22,058 nt of DNA from Oscillibacter sp. (lineage in GTDB: Bacteria > Bacillota > Clostridia > Oscillospirales > Oscillospiraceae), in the NCBI GenBank assembly GCA_009773995.1, contig VSMY01000033.1:1-22058 (forward strand), written 5' to 3'. The notes beneath the pieces are model-generated. The model worked only from the letters and a program-made list of their open reading frames with translations, did no database searches and was not told the DNA's origin. A program made the position numbers and the translations under genes. This document shows, piece by piece, positions 7,414-14,293 of the stretch (positions within the stretch are counted from its first letter, which is position 1; every line of letters starts with the position of its first letter).

Positions 7414-9278
7414 GGGACCTCCTTATACTGGAGCTTGTAATAGCTCCACCGCCGCCACTTCTGGACGAGCTCCTGCTGCTTGGCGGTGAGCGTGTCCGTG
7501 ACGGAGCCGTCCGCCAGTTGACAGGTGTTCTTTTGGACCACGGGCAGCTCCCGGCGGAGCTCGTTCAGGAAGGAGAACCAGGGGCTCTCCTCCCCCCGGC
7601 CCGTCAGCTCCAGAATGGCGGCCCCCAGGAAGCAGGCGGAAACGGTCTCCTTAAGGTCCAGGGCCTCCGCGGCGTTTTCCCAGTCCAGGGCCTCCGCCGC
7701 GGCCTCGTTGGCCCAGATGACGAAGGGGGTCTGGTAAGCCGTCAGGTTCTCCCGGCCGTTGGGGCCGGGGGCCACGTCGATACCCAGCTCTTTGTAAGCC
7801 AGCATGTCGTTCCCCAGGTAGGGCAGGTGGTCCCCCCAGTAGACCAGGACCACGGGCTCGGACTGGGCGTCAAAGTACTTCCAGAGGCGGCCCAGCATGG
7901 CGTCCGCGTCCCGGACGCCCTCCACGTAGACGCTCAAAAGGGTCTCCGCCTCCTCCGAGAGGCCGGAGACGCCCGTGGGGGGAAACGCATAATCCGGCCC
8001 GTACTTGTCGGCGGTGTAGGACATGTGGTTTTGAATCGTGGTGGTGAAATGGAAGAGGGGGGCCTCCGCCTCTTCAAAGGCTTTTTCAATGAGGCCCGCC
8101 GCGTAATCGTCGGTGACCCAGCGGCCCTTGTATTCCGGGTCCTCCATGTCCCCGATAAACCGGGTCTCCTCCGCGCCGAACCAGCGGTAGACGTTCTCCC
8201 GGTTGTAAAACCAGTTGTCGCCGGGATGGTAGAAGGAGGTCTCGTAGCCGTCGTTCCCAAAGACCCGGAACAGGCTGTCCAGGTCCCGGTTCACCACCCG
8301 CATGGCGGAGGTGGCGGAGGCGGAGAGGGCCGTGGTCTGCATGCCCGTCAGCACGTCAAACTCCGTGTTGGCGGTGCCTCCCGCGAAGCCGGGGACCGCC
8401 ACATGGCCGCTGAGGGCATGGGAGTCCTCCCGCAGGGCGTGGAGGTTTCGCAGGGGGTCGTCCTCCTCCGGATACCGGAAGGCCGGAGCGTCGGTAATAT
8501 CGGAAAAAGCCTCGTTCATCACCATGACCACGCTGACGTTTTTCCCTTGACCGGGAGCGTCGCCGGTCTCCCAGGCTTCCGCCTCGGCCCGGCGGAAGCC
8601 CTCGGGCCGGTCCACCAGGTAGGTGGTGAAGTGGTGGCAGAAGGCGTAGGGAAAGCCCAGGTCATTGAAGACGGCGGGGACGTACTCGGCGTTGGAAACC
8701 TTAAAGGACTGGTACAGGTCCTTGGAGGCGTAGACGGTGAAAATCAGCCCCGCCAGGACGGCCAGGGAGGCGGCAAAGCCCAGCAAACTCCCCGCCCAGC
8801 CCCGGAGCTTCTCCACAGGGAAGGGCTTGCAGCCGATGAAGAACCCCAGCGCCAGCAGGGCGGCGGTGGCCAGGACCACCGCCGCAATCTGCGGAACGGG
8901 GTAGCGGATGTCATAGCTCTCCAGGGCGCTGCCTACTTCTTTTAAAAGGGCAAAGTCCCGGGGGAACACCGGCTCGTCCCGGACCTCGATTTTCACCCGG
9001 TTGGCCACGGACAGGGCGCACACGGCCAGATTCACCAGCGCCGCGCCGAAAAAGACATTCCGAAAAAGCGCCGCCGCCCCCAGGAGCAGAAGCCCCACGG
9101 GCAGGGCGTTGAGGACGATCAGCAGGGGCTGGCGGAGGAAGCCGGAGAGGAGCCCCCGGAAGGAATTGGGCTGGCACCAGAGGGCCAGCAGGGTGATCCC
9201 CCCGGCCAGCAGCACCGCCGCCAGGAGGCTGAGGGGCAGGGAAAGGCGATACTTTGGTTTGGGAAACGGGTGTTTCAA
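7410..9278 (-). CDS. LTA synthase family protein (membrane sulfatase-fold phosphoglycerol transferase)
   Basis: Membrane enzyme of the alkaline-phosphatase superfamily, 622 residues. Several N-terminal membrane segments (first about 11-34, then 50-95, 128-149 and 163-183) precede an extracellular catalytic domain from about 246. Family landmarks: E256 in VMNEAFSD, a GGTANTEFDVLTG motif whose T302 is the probable catalytic threonine, and YWGDHLPY with D483 and H484 as metal ligands. It probably moves glycerophosphate onto a glycolipid or polymer, but it need not make canonical lipoteichoic acid. Start: the frame stays open far upstream, but that part is a shadow of the rhomboid gene. TTG at 9278 has AAGGAG exactly 8 bases upstream. 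The alternative GTG at 9287 overlaps the rhomboid stop (GTGA) but has no properly spaced site. Confidence 0.88.
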   Translation of the reverse strand: MKHPFPKPKYRLSLPLSLLAAVLLAGGITLLALWCQPNSFRGLLSGFLRQPLLIVLNALPVGLLLLGAAALFRNVFFGAALVNLAVCALSVANRVKIEVRDEPVFPRDFALLKEVGSALESYDIRYPVPQIAAVVLATAALLALGFFIGCKPFPVEKLRGWAGSLLGFAASLAVLAGLIFTVYASKDLYQSFKVSNAEYVPAVFNDLGFPYAFCHHFTTYLVDRPEGFRRAEAEAWETGDAPGQGKNVSVVMVMNEAFSDITDAPAFRYPEEDDPLRNLHALREDSHALSGHVAVPGFAGGTANTEFDVLTGMQTTALSASATSAMRVVNRDLDSLFRVFGNDGYETSFYHPGDNWFYNRENVYRWFGAEETRFIGDMEDPEYKGRWVTDDYAAGLIEKAFEEAEAPLFHFTTTIQNHMSYTADKYGPDYAFPPTGVSGLSEEAETLLSVYVEGVRDADAMLGRLWKYFDAQSEPVVLVYWGDHLPYLGNDMLAYKELGIDVAPGPNGRENLTAYQTPFVIWANEAAAEALDWENAAEALDLKETVSACFLGAAILELTGRGEESPWFSFLNELRRELPVVQKNTCQLADGSVTDTLTAKQQELVQKWRRWSYYKLQYKEVP

Positions 9279-9283
9279 ACGGT

Positions 9284-10153
9284 TCACTCCTTGAAATGCT
9301 CGTGGTTGAAGATGTGGTCCACGCAGAAACAGTGGTAGCCCGCGCAGCGGGAGCAGTAGCGGAATTCCAGGTCCGGGTAGTCCGCGTCCGTCCGGCCGCA
9401 GACGGAGCACTTGTGCCGGTAGCCCTGCTGGGCCTCCTTCTTCCGCTGCCGGCGGACGGCGGACTTGAACTGGATGGTCTGGTGGGAGTTCCGGTGCCGG
9501 GAATAGGCCCTCTGCCGGTCGAACTGGTCCACGATTTCGCACCAGAAGAAAATCAGCACGTTCAGCATAGCCGCCACCGGCAGCAGCGCCTTGAGGAAGC
9601 GCCCGGCGAACAGAGCGCCCAGGATGTCCACGGCGAAGAGCACTATATCCGCGACGGCCAGCCACTTGGCTTTCAGGGGGATGATATACATGAACAGGAT
9701 CTGGGCGTCGGGGTACAGGGCGGCAAAGGCAAGGAACATGGACATGCCCACATAGTAGGCCCCCAGGATGGTCCCGCTGCCGAAGGCGTAGTGGCTGATA
9801 ATGCCGGTGAGGAGGGTCAAAACCACGCCGGAGAGATAGAAGAGGTTGAATTTCGGCGTGCCCCACTCCCGCTCCAGCATGGAGCCGATGAAGTACATGA
9901 AGTACAAAGACAAAATCAGATTGAAAGGATTGGTACTGTCCGGCACAAAGATGAAGGTGAGAAGCCGCCAGAGCTGCCCGTGGAGGACCTGGTCCCAGTC
10001 GAACCACAAAAACTGGACGGCCAGGCCGTCGGTCATGCGCAGGAGGAAAAAGGCGATCACGTTGCCGATGACGATGTACAGCATGAGGTTGGGGACGCCG
10101 AAGTTGGGGTGCCGGAGCGCGAAGCGCTCCATGGCGCTGTTCAGCTTTCTCAA
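9284..10153 (-). CDS. Rhomboid-fold membrane protein with C-terminal zinc ribbon, probably proteolytically inactive
   Basis: A 289-residue protein. Rhomboid features are clear: the L1 loop GQLWRLLTFIF at 59-69, EREWGTPKFNLFYLSG at 94-109, and the post-TM4 motif LYPDAQILFMYIIPLKAKW. Where active rhomboids have G-A-S-G, counting back from YPD gives G131-A132-Y133-Y134, so the nucleophile Ser is replaced by Tyr, and the last membrane helix (about 186-208) has no catalytic His. After a basic linker (210-240) comes a metal-binding tail with C249-x2-C252 and C267-x2-C270, then further Cys and His (C275, C277, H280, H284, H286). Start is TTG at 10153 with GGAGG 8 bases upstream. It is the first gene of the envelope operon, ending 5 bases before the TTG of the LTA-synthase-like gene. 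Likely a scaffold or chaperone for membrane proteins, which is inference. Confidence 0.82.
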   Translation of the reverse strand: MRKLNSAMERFALRHPNFGVPNLMLYIVIGNVIAFFLLRMTDGLAVQFLWFDWDQVLHGQLWRLLTFIFVPDSTNPFNLILSLYFMYFIGSMLEREWGTPKFNLFYLSGVVLTLLTGIISHYAFGSGTILGAYYVGMSMFLAFAALYPDAQILFMYIIPLKAKWLAVADIVLFAVDILGALFAGRFLKALLPVAAMLNVLIFFWCEIVDQFDRQRAYSRHRNSHQTIQFKSAVRRQRKKEAQQGYRHKCSVCGRTDADYPDLEFRYCSRCAGYHCFCVDHIFNHEHFKE

Positions 10154-10192
10154 GGGTGCTCCCTCCCGATTTTTGTTTTAGAATTAAAGAGC

Positions 10193-10221
10193 ATTATACC
10201 CCGTTCCCAGGAAAAAGTCAC
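10193..10221 (-). promoter_or_regulatory. Promoter of the rhomboid/LTA-synthase operon
   Basis: On the minus strand: -35 GTGACT (10221-10216), 17-base spacer, -10 TATAAT (10198-10193), 40 bases before the TTG start. Confidence 0.75.
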
Positions 10222-10247
10222 CAACATTTTTTGAACATTGCCTCCGG

Positions 10248-10262
10248 CGGAAAAATTTTCCG
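10248..10262. repeat. Perfect 7-1-7 dyad between divergent promoters
   Basis: CGGAAAAATTTTCCG lies between the minus-strand operon promoter and the metK promoter. Its form (AT core, single-base centre) is like the dyad at 3960-3972. Possible operator, unproven. Confidence 0.3.
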
Positions 10263-10283
10263 GCGAAAAAGGGCGGGGGACCC

Positions 10284-10311
10284 TTGACAAACCGGCAGGA
10301 CCTGCTACAAT
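10284..10311 (+). promoter_or_regulatory. Promoter of the metK riboswitch leader
   Basis: TTGACA at 10284-10289, 16-base spacer, extended -10 TGCTACAAT (TACAAT 10306-10311). The predicted start near 10318 leaves about 10 bases before helix P1 of the riboswitch. Confidence 0.82.
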
Positions 10312-10327
10312 ACTAGACAAGTAAATA

Positions 10328-10420
10328 TCCTTATCAAGAGTGGCGGAGGGAACGGCCCGATGAAACCACGGCAACCTGCATTGCAAAGGTGCCAAATCCG
10401 GCGGAAACGACAGATGAGGA
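10328..10420 (+). promoter_or_regulatory. SAM-I (S-box) riboswitch aptamer controlling metK
   Basis: The conserved S-box core is recognisable: CTTATCAAGAG at 10330-10340, GGCCCGATGAAACC near 10354, CGGCAACC, GGTGCCAAATCC near 10388, and a closing GATGAG. P1 is formed by TCCTTATC (10328-10335) with GATGAGGA (10413-10420). SAM binding stabilises P1, freeing the downstream terminator at 10436-10470, so metK is off when SAM is plentiful. This is the known mode for the family, and the terminator is visible here. Confidence 0.95.
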
Positions 10421-10435
10421 ACGAGGAAAGACTTC

Positions 10436-10470
10436 CCGTGCGTTTCGCGTCGAAACGCGCGGTTTTTCTT
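10436..10470 (+). terminator. Riboswitch-controlled terminator in the metK leader
   Basis: A 12-bp stem (10436-10447 with 10451-10462, one wobble) with loop CGT, then TTTTTCTTT. It lies between the SAM aptamer and metK, as expected for an S-box expression platform. Confidence 0.9.
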
Positions 10471-10564
10471 TGCCTTTCCGGGCTGTTCAGCCGCCCCAAA
10501 TTGTCCCAGCGCGCGGGAGGAAACAAGGCGCGCCGCTTCCAAGAAAAGCGAGAAGGAGAACGCT

Positions 10565-11752
10565 ATGGCAAGACATTACCTCTTCACCTCCGAGTCCGTG
10601 ACGGAGGGACATCCCGACAAGATCTGCGACCAGATTTCCGACGCCGTCCTGGACGCCATTATGGAGAAGGATCCCCAGGGGCGGGTGGCCTGTGAGACCA
10701 CGGCCTGCACCGGGCTCATCCACGTCATGGGCGAAATCACCACCAGCTGCTATGTGGACATCGACAAAATCGCCCGGGAGGTGGTCCGGGACATCGGCTA
10801 TGACCGGGGAAAATACGGCTTCGACTGCGACACCTGCGGCGTCATCACCTCCATCGACGAACAGTCTGCGGACATCGCCCTGGGCGTGGACAAATCCCTG
10901 GAGAACAAAAACAACGAAGAATCCGAGCTGAACCACGGCGCGGGAGACCAGGGCATGATGTTCGGCTACGCCTGTGACGAGACCCCGGAGCTGATGCCCC
11001 TGCCCCTGTCCCTGGCCCAGAAGCTCTGCCTCCAGATGACCAAGGTCCGCAAAAGCGGCCTGGTGTCCTACATGCGCCCCGACGGGAAGAGCCAGGTCAC
11101 CGTGGAATACGACGAAAACAACAACCCGGTGCGCATCGACACCGTGGTCATCTCCACCCAGCACAACCCGGATGTCACCCTAGAGCAGATCCGCCGGGAC
11201 ATGATCAACCTGGTGGCCAAGGAGGTCCTGCCCGCCGACATGCTGGACGAGAACACCAAGTACTACGTGAACCCCACCGGCCGCTTCGTCAAGGGCGGAC
11301 CCGCCGCCGACGCGGGCCTCACGGGCCGGAAGATCATCGTGGATACATACGGCGGAAGCGCCCCCCACGGCGGCGGCTGCTTCTCCGGCAAGGACCCCAC
11401 CAAGGTGGACCGCTCCGCCGCCTACGCCGCCCGGTGGGTGGCCAAGAACATCGTGGCCGCGGGCCTGGCCAAGCGCTGCCAGATTGAGCTGGCCTACGCC
11501 ATCGGCGTGGCGAAGCCGGTCAGCATCATGGTGGACACCTTCGGCACCGGGACGGTGGACGACGGAAAGCTGGAGGAAGCCGTGGGCAAGGTCTTCGACC
11601 TCCGGCCCACCGCCATCATCCGGGATCTGGACCTCCGCAAGCCCATTTACCGCAAGCTGGCCGCCTACGGCCACATGGGCCGGGAGGACCTGGGCGTGGC
11701 CTGGGAGAAGACAAACCGGGCGGAGGCGCTGAAGGCCGCCGTACAGGAGTAA
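10565..11752 (+). CDS. metK: S-adenosylmethionine synthetase
   Basis: Makes SAM from methionine and ATP in the cytosol, as a dimer of dimers with Mg2+ and K+. The protein is 395 residues, normal for MetK. Signatures: GHPDKICDQISDAVLD at 15-30 (ATP-binding His16), GAGDQGMMFGYA at 125-136, and the P-loop-like GGGCFSGKDPTKVDRSAAY at 269-287. The ATG at 10565 has AAGGAG at 10553-10558. It is transcribed alone, controlled by the SAM riboswitch in its leader, and ended by the strong hairpin at 11778-11820. Confidence 0.98.
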   Translation: MARHYLFTSESVTEGHPDKICDQISDAVLDAIMEKDPQGRVACETTACTGLIHVMGEITTSCYVDIDKIAREVVRDIGYDRGKYGFDCDTCGVITSIDEQSADIALGVDKSLENKNNEESELNHGAGDQGMMFGYACDETPELMPLPLSLAQKLCLQMTKVRKSGLVSYMRPDGKSQVTVEYDENNNPVRIDTVVISTQHNPDVTLEQIRRDMINLVAKEVLPADMLDENTKYYVNPTGRFVKGGPAADAGLTGRKIIVDTYGGSAPHGGGCFSGKDPTKVDRSAAYAARWVAKNIVAAGLAKRCQIELAYAIGVAKPVSIMVDTFGTGTVDDGKLEEAVGKVFDLRPTAIIRDLDLRKPIYRKLAAYGHMGREDLGVAWEKTNRAEALKAAVQE

Positions 11753-11777
11753 GCGCGTTCGGATTTCTAGAAGAGGC

Positions 11778-11820
11778 AAAAAAGGGGGCGTATGGTTAAA
11801 ACCATACGCCCCCCTTTTTT
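11778..11820. terminator. Bidirectional terminator between metK and the tRNA operon
   Basis: A perfect stem of more than 18 bp: six A's and GGGGGCGTATGGTT on one side, AACCATACGCCCCC and six T's on the other, with a tiny loop. It works as a symmetric terminator for metK (plus) and the tRNA cluster (minus). Confidence 0.92.
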
Positions 11821-11834
11821 CAGAACCCTCAACT

Positions 11835-11892
11835 CAGAAAGCAGAAATCCCGCCAACCGTTGAGCTGTCAACGATTGCGGGACTTCTTTCTG
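11835..11892. repeat. Long inverted repeat abutting the tRNA-Lys 3' end
   Basis: CAGAAAG (11835-11841) pairs with CTTTCTG (11886-11892), AAATCCCGC with GCGGGACTT, and CGTTGA with TCAACG around a GCTG loop. This makes an imperfect stem of about 22 bp. Its last two bases are part of the encoded CCA of tRNA-Lys. It may be a trailer processing structure or an extra terminator. Confidence 0.6.
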
Positions 11893-11966
11893 GTGACCCG
11901 GCGGGGATTCGAACCCCGGACCCACTGCTTAAAAGGCAGTTGCTCTGCCGACTGAGCTACCGGGTC
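11891..11966 (-). tRNA. tRNA-Lys (TTT)
   Basis: Cloverleaf with acceptor GACCCGG/CCGGGTC, anticodon loop CTTTTAA (anticodon TTT), T-loop TTCGAAT, discriminator A and an encoded CCA at 11893-11891. Last gene of the five-tRNA minus-strand cluster. Confidence 0.96.
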
Positions 11967-11981
11967 GTCGTCAGAACAAAC

Positions 11982-12014
11982 TGCACTTCATGAATCCCGC
12001 CCTGCGGGCAGGCT
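11982..12014. repeat. Direct repeat, copy 1 (33 bases)
   Basis: Begins TGCACTTCATGAATCCCG and continues through the hairpin-forming CCTGCGGGCAGG to 12014. Identical to 12088-12120. Confidence 0.85.
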
Positions 12015-12087
12015 TCACTCCGTTCCGTTTGTTCTTCCTCTCCCCACCGGACCCGCTTACGCTGGGCTCCGGCGGGGGCCCCTGGTT

Positions 12088-12120
12088 TGCACTTCATGAA
12101 TCCCGCCCTGCGGGCAGGCT
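12088..12120. repeat. Direct repeat, copy 2 (33 bases)
   Basis: Identical to 11982-12014, offset 106 bases. Flanking bases differ, which suggests a small dispersed element rather than a simple tandem duplication. Confidence 0.85.
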
Positions 12121-12213
12121 GCGCACGGCCTCACTGTGCTTACGGCTGTTTTTCTCTCTCGTTCTCCTGTCCCCCGTCTCCCGTCTTTCGTCTCCCGCAG
12201 GGGTGGGGGATGC

Positions 12214-12239
12214 TCAAGGGGGAGCCCGCTCCCCCTTGA
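12214..12239. repeat. Perfect inverted repeat in the tRNA spacer
   Basis: TCAAGGGGGAGC and its exact reverse complement separated by CC. It can form a very stable 12-bp hairpin, with no T-tract right after it on either strand. Confidence 0.75.
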
Positions 12240-12321
12240 AGGGAGGCGGAAGGAATGGAGCGGGCGGAGTCCTCGCCGCTTTGCGGCGGGGACGCAGCAG
12301 AGCGGAATTTCTTCCGCCGTC

Positions 12322-12396
12322 TGGCAGGGACGGCTGGACTCGAACCAGCGCATGAGGGAGTCAAAGTCCCTTGCCTTACCGCTTGGCTACGTCCCC
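12322..12396 (-). tRNA. tRNA-Gln (TTG)
   Basis: Anticodon loop CTTTGAC within an AGGGA/TCCCT stem gives anticodon TTG. T-loop TTCGAGT. The acceptor GGGGACG/CGTCCCT has a G1-U72 wobble, discriminator G and an encoded CCA. The D-arm TAGCCAAGCGGTAAGGC is typical of Gln tRNAs. Confidence 0.95.
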
Positions 12397-12453
12397 ATGC
12401 AGGAAGGAAATAAGCGCGGGGACCGGGGAAAAGCCCCGATCCCCCGCTTCTTG

Positions 12454-12530
<77 letters not shown>

Positions 12531-12574
12531 CACATATCAACCCTCTGAAAACCGCTGGACGAAGGGGAAGAGCT

Positions 12575-12651
12575 TGGCACGCCAGAAGGGACTCGAACCC
12601 CTGGCCTACTGCTTAGAAGGCAGTTGCTCTATCCGGCTGAGCTACTGGCGC
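12575..12651 (-). tRNA. tRNA-Arg (TCT)
   Basis: Anticodon loop CTTCTAA gives TCT, reading AGA/AGG. Acceptor GCGCCAG/CTGGCGT with G1-U72 wobble, discriminator G, encoded CCA at 12577-12575. Confidence 0.94.
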
Positions 12652-12661
12652 GAATTTTGGA

Positions 12662-12736
12662 TGGAGCAGGTGACGAGAATCGAACTCGCATCCCCAGCTT
12701 GGAAGGCTGGTGCCCTGACCATTGTGCTACACCTGC
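12662..12736 (-). tRNA. tRNA-Gly (TCC)
   Basis: Anticodon loop CTTCCAA gives TCC. Perfect acceptor GCAGGTG/CACCTGC, discriminator T, encoded CCA at 12664-12662. First tRNA of the cluster, 10 bases before tRNA-Arg. Confidence 0.95.
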
Positions 12737-12788
12737 ATACGTCTTGGCCGCGGGGTTTCGGCCCTCCCTGAAAATCGTCAGCTTGGAT

Positions 12789-12817
12789 ATCATACCACGA
12801 AAGCACCCGGCTGTCAA
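12789..12817 (-). promoter_or_regulatory. Promoter of the tRNA operon
   Basis: On the minus strand: TTGACA (12817-12812), 17-base spacer, extended -10 TGGTATGAT (hexamer 12794-12789). It lies 53 bases before tRNA-Gly, with a GC-rich stretch after the predicted start. Confidence 0.88.
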
Positions 12818-12859
12818 GCGGTCTTGGACGGTTTTCCCTGGATTTTCGGAAATTTTTTC

Positions 12860-13477
12860 TCACCGGCCCAAATCTAAAAAAGCCTCCATCAGCCGCCGCC
12901 CCGGAGCCGGGTTCCCCAGGCGCTCCGGGTGCCACTGGACCGCCCACACCGGCAGGCGCTCATGGCGCAGGGCCTCCACCACGCCGTCCTCCGCCCACTG
13001 GACGGCCCGGAGGCCGCTGCCCAGCCGGTCCGCCGCCTGGTGGTGGGCGCTGTTCACCGTCGGCCCCTCCCCCCAGAAAACGCGCGAGGAAGCGGTCCGC
13101 ACGCCGTGGAGCCGGTCCCCTTCCTTCCAGGCACTGTGTCCGGGAATGTCCTGGGCCAGGGTCCCGCCGAAAAAGACATTAATGGTCTGGAGCCCCCGGC
13201 AGACCCCCAGCACCGGCTTCCCCGCGGCGGTGAACTCCTGGAGCAGCCGGAGCTCCGCCTCGTCCCGCTCCGGCTCCAGCCCCCGGGAAGCCGTGTTCTC
13301 CTGCCCGTAGCGCCAGGGCTCCAGGTCCCCGCCGCCGGGGAGCAGCAGCGCGTCCCATTTGACCGCCTCTCTCCCGGCTTCTTCCCCAAACACCGCCCGG
13401 CCCCCGGCGGACGCCACCCAGCGCCGGTAATTGGCGAACCGCTCCGGGTCCCCCCAGATATACACCGTCTTTTCCAT
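12860..13477 (-). CDS. Class I glutamine-amidotransferase-like hydrolase (gamma-glutamyl-GABA hydrolase type)
   Basis: A 205-residue C26-type peptidase/amidotransferase that probably cleaves gamma-glutamyl bonds of small molecules in the cytosol. The catalytic triad is visible: C93 in LGVCRGLQ, H183 and E185 in VQWHPER. The oxyanion region LLLPGGGDLEPWRYG at 44-58 and the GEGPTVNSAHHQA segment resemble PuuD-like enzymes that remove glutamate from gamma-glutamyl-GABA. The frame extends upstream, but that part has poor composition. The ATG at 13477 (MEKTVYIWGD) has GGAGGGG 6 bases upstream. Monocistronic and divergent from the lipoprotein gene, with no polyamine genes nearby, so the exact substrate is open. 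Confidence 0.85.
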   Translation of the reverse strand: MEKTVYIWGDPERFANYRRWVASAGGRAVFGEEAGREAVKWDALLLPGGGDLEPWRYGQENTASRGLEPERDEAELRLLQEFTAAGKPVLGVCRGLQTINVFFGGTLAQDIPGHSAWKEGDRLHGVRTASSRVFWGEGPTVNSAHHQAADRLGSGLRAVQWAEDGVVEALRHERLPVWAVQWHPERLGNPAPGRRLMEAFLDLGR

Positions 13478-13538
13478 CCGCGTCCCCTCCCCCGTCTCCT
13501 CCCAGCCTATGCGGCGGATAATTTCTATGTTACAGATA

Positions 13539-13567
13539 TTGACTTGAAAAGCGGTCCGTAGTATGAT
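13539..13567 (+). promoter_or_regulatory. Promoter of the lipoprotein gene
   Basis: TTGACT at 13539-13544, 17-base spacer, TATGAT at 13562-13567. The leader to the ATG is about 90 bases and holds a small GAGGC/GCCTC hairpin without a known family. Confidence 0.75.
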
Positions 13568-13664
13568 TTCCCTAGGCCGGGAGGCATTCGGCCTCCGTGC
13601 AAATCGCGCGGAATCCCGCCTCCGGCAAAGAGAATCAAGATGACAGAATGGGGGATCTTTTATC

Positions 13665-14249
13665 ATGAAACGACTGCTTTCCCTGACCCTGGCGCTGCTG
13701 CTGCTTTTGACTCTGGCCGCCTGCGGCGGCGATGACTCCGGAAGTTCCGGCGGCGGCGACCGCAGCGGAGCCGGCAGCGGCGAGGTCCAGGCGGAGGACG
13801 GCTATGCCGAAGCCCGCATCGGCGACCTGGTACATTCTTACTTCATGGACTTCACCGTGAACAGCGCCTACACAACCGCCGACTACCACGGCCACGCCGC
13901 CCCGGAGGGCATGAAGGTGCTGGTGGTGGAGATGACCATCCGGAACACCTTTAACGAGAGCCTCCCCATGTATGACGACGACTTCCAGGGCCAGTGGAGC
14001 GCCAGCTCTGAAACGGAAGAGTTCGCCTGGCCCATCACGGAGGGGGAGGACGGCTCCGACCTGGACACCGTGGCGGAGGAACAGCTCCCCGCCGAGTACG
14101 AGCTGGCGGTGAACGAGTCCCGCACCGGCACCCTGGTCTTCGACGTGCCCGCGGACGAGAAGGATTTCTCCATCTCCCACCTGGAGCTGTTCGACGACGA
14201 CAGCGAGGGGGACACCTTCTTCGTCTTCTTCACCGCCGAGGAGCGGTAA
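13665..14249 (+). CDS. Secreted lipoprotein, DUF4352-like
   Basis: A 194-residue predicted lipoprotein. N-terminal signal MKRLLSLTLALLLLLTLAAC with lipobox LAAC, so Cys20 would be lipidated after signal peptidase II cleavage and the protein held on the outer face of the membrane. A Gly/Ser/Asp linker (21-45) leads to a beta-rich domain with pattern IGDLVHSYFMDFTVNSAY, EGMKVLVVEMTIRNT and a LVFDVP strand, as in DUF4352 (telokin-like) proteins. Very acidic. The ATG at 13665 has only a modest site (GGGGGA). It has its own promoter upstream and hairpin downstream. Function unknown; the family name is from memory. Confidence 0.82.
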   Translation: MKRLLSLTLALLLLLTLAACGGDDSGSSGGGDRSGAGSGEVQAEDGYAEARIGDLVHSYFMDFTVNSAYTTADYHGHAAPEGMKVLVVEMTIRNTFNESLPMYDDDFQGQWSASSETEEFAWPITEGEDGSDLDTVAEEQLPAEYELAVNESRTGTLVFDVPADEKDFSISHLELFDDDSEGDTFFVFFTAEER

Positions 14250-14261
14250 ACGCGGTTTTCA

Positions 14262-14288
14262 AAGCGGAGCGGCAAAGCCGCTCCGCTT
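14262..14288. terminator. Hairpin after the lipoprotein gene
   Basis: AAGCGGAGCGGC and its exact complement around an AAA loop. The T-tract is short on the plus strand (TTTCGTCTT) and TTTGAAAA on the minus strand, so termination may be partial in either direction. It lies between convergent ORFs. Confidence 0.65.
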
Positions 14289-14293
14289 TCGTC

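Larger units (their letters stand above)
11967..12321. other. Long repeat-rich spacer between tRNA-Lys and tRNA-Gln
   Basis: This 355-base gap holds no credible gene. It contains two copies of a 33-base direct repeat (11982-12014 and 12088-12120), a perfect 12-bp inverted repeat at 12214-12239, a further GC-rich inverted repeat around a TTT loop near 12274-12292, and pyrimidine-rich stretches. The tRNA precursor would have to be read through all of this. Confidence 0.6.

Noticed and set aside
7518..8945. 475-codon plus-strand frame across the LTA-synthase-like gene
   Set aside because: Composition is Gly/Val/Gln/His-rich as expected for the reverse complement of a GC-rich gene. All conserved motifs are on the other strand.
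9288..10007. N-terminal extension of the LTA-synthase-like frame
   Set aside because: This part is read from the rhomboid gene in another frame and encodes an Arg/Pro/His-rich sequence. The real start is at 9278 or 9287.
12540..12574. Possible extra gene or pseudo-tRNA between tRNA-His and tRNA-Arg
   Set aside because: Only 44 bases separate the two tRNAs, and no cloverleaf or ORF is present.
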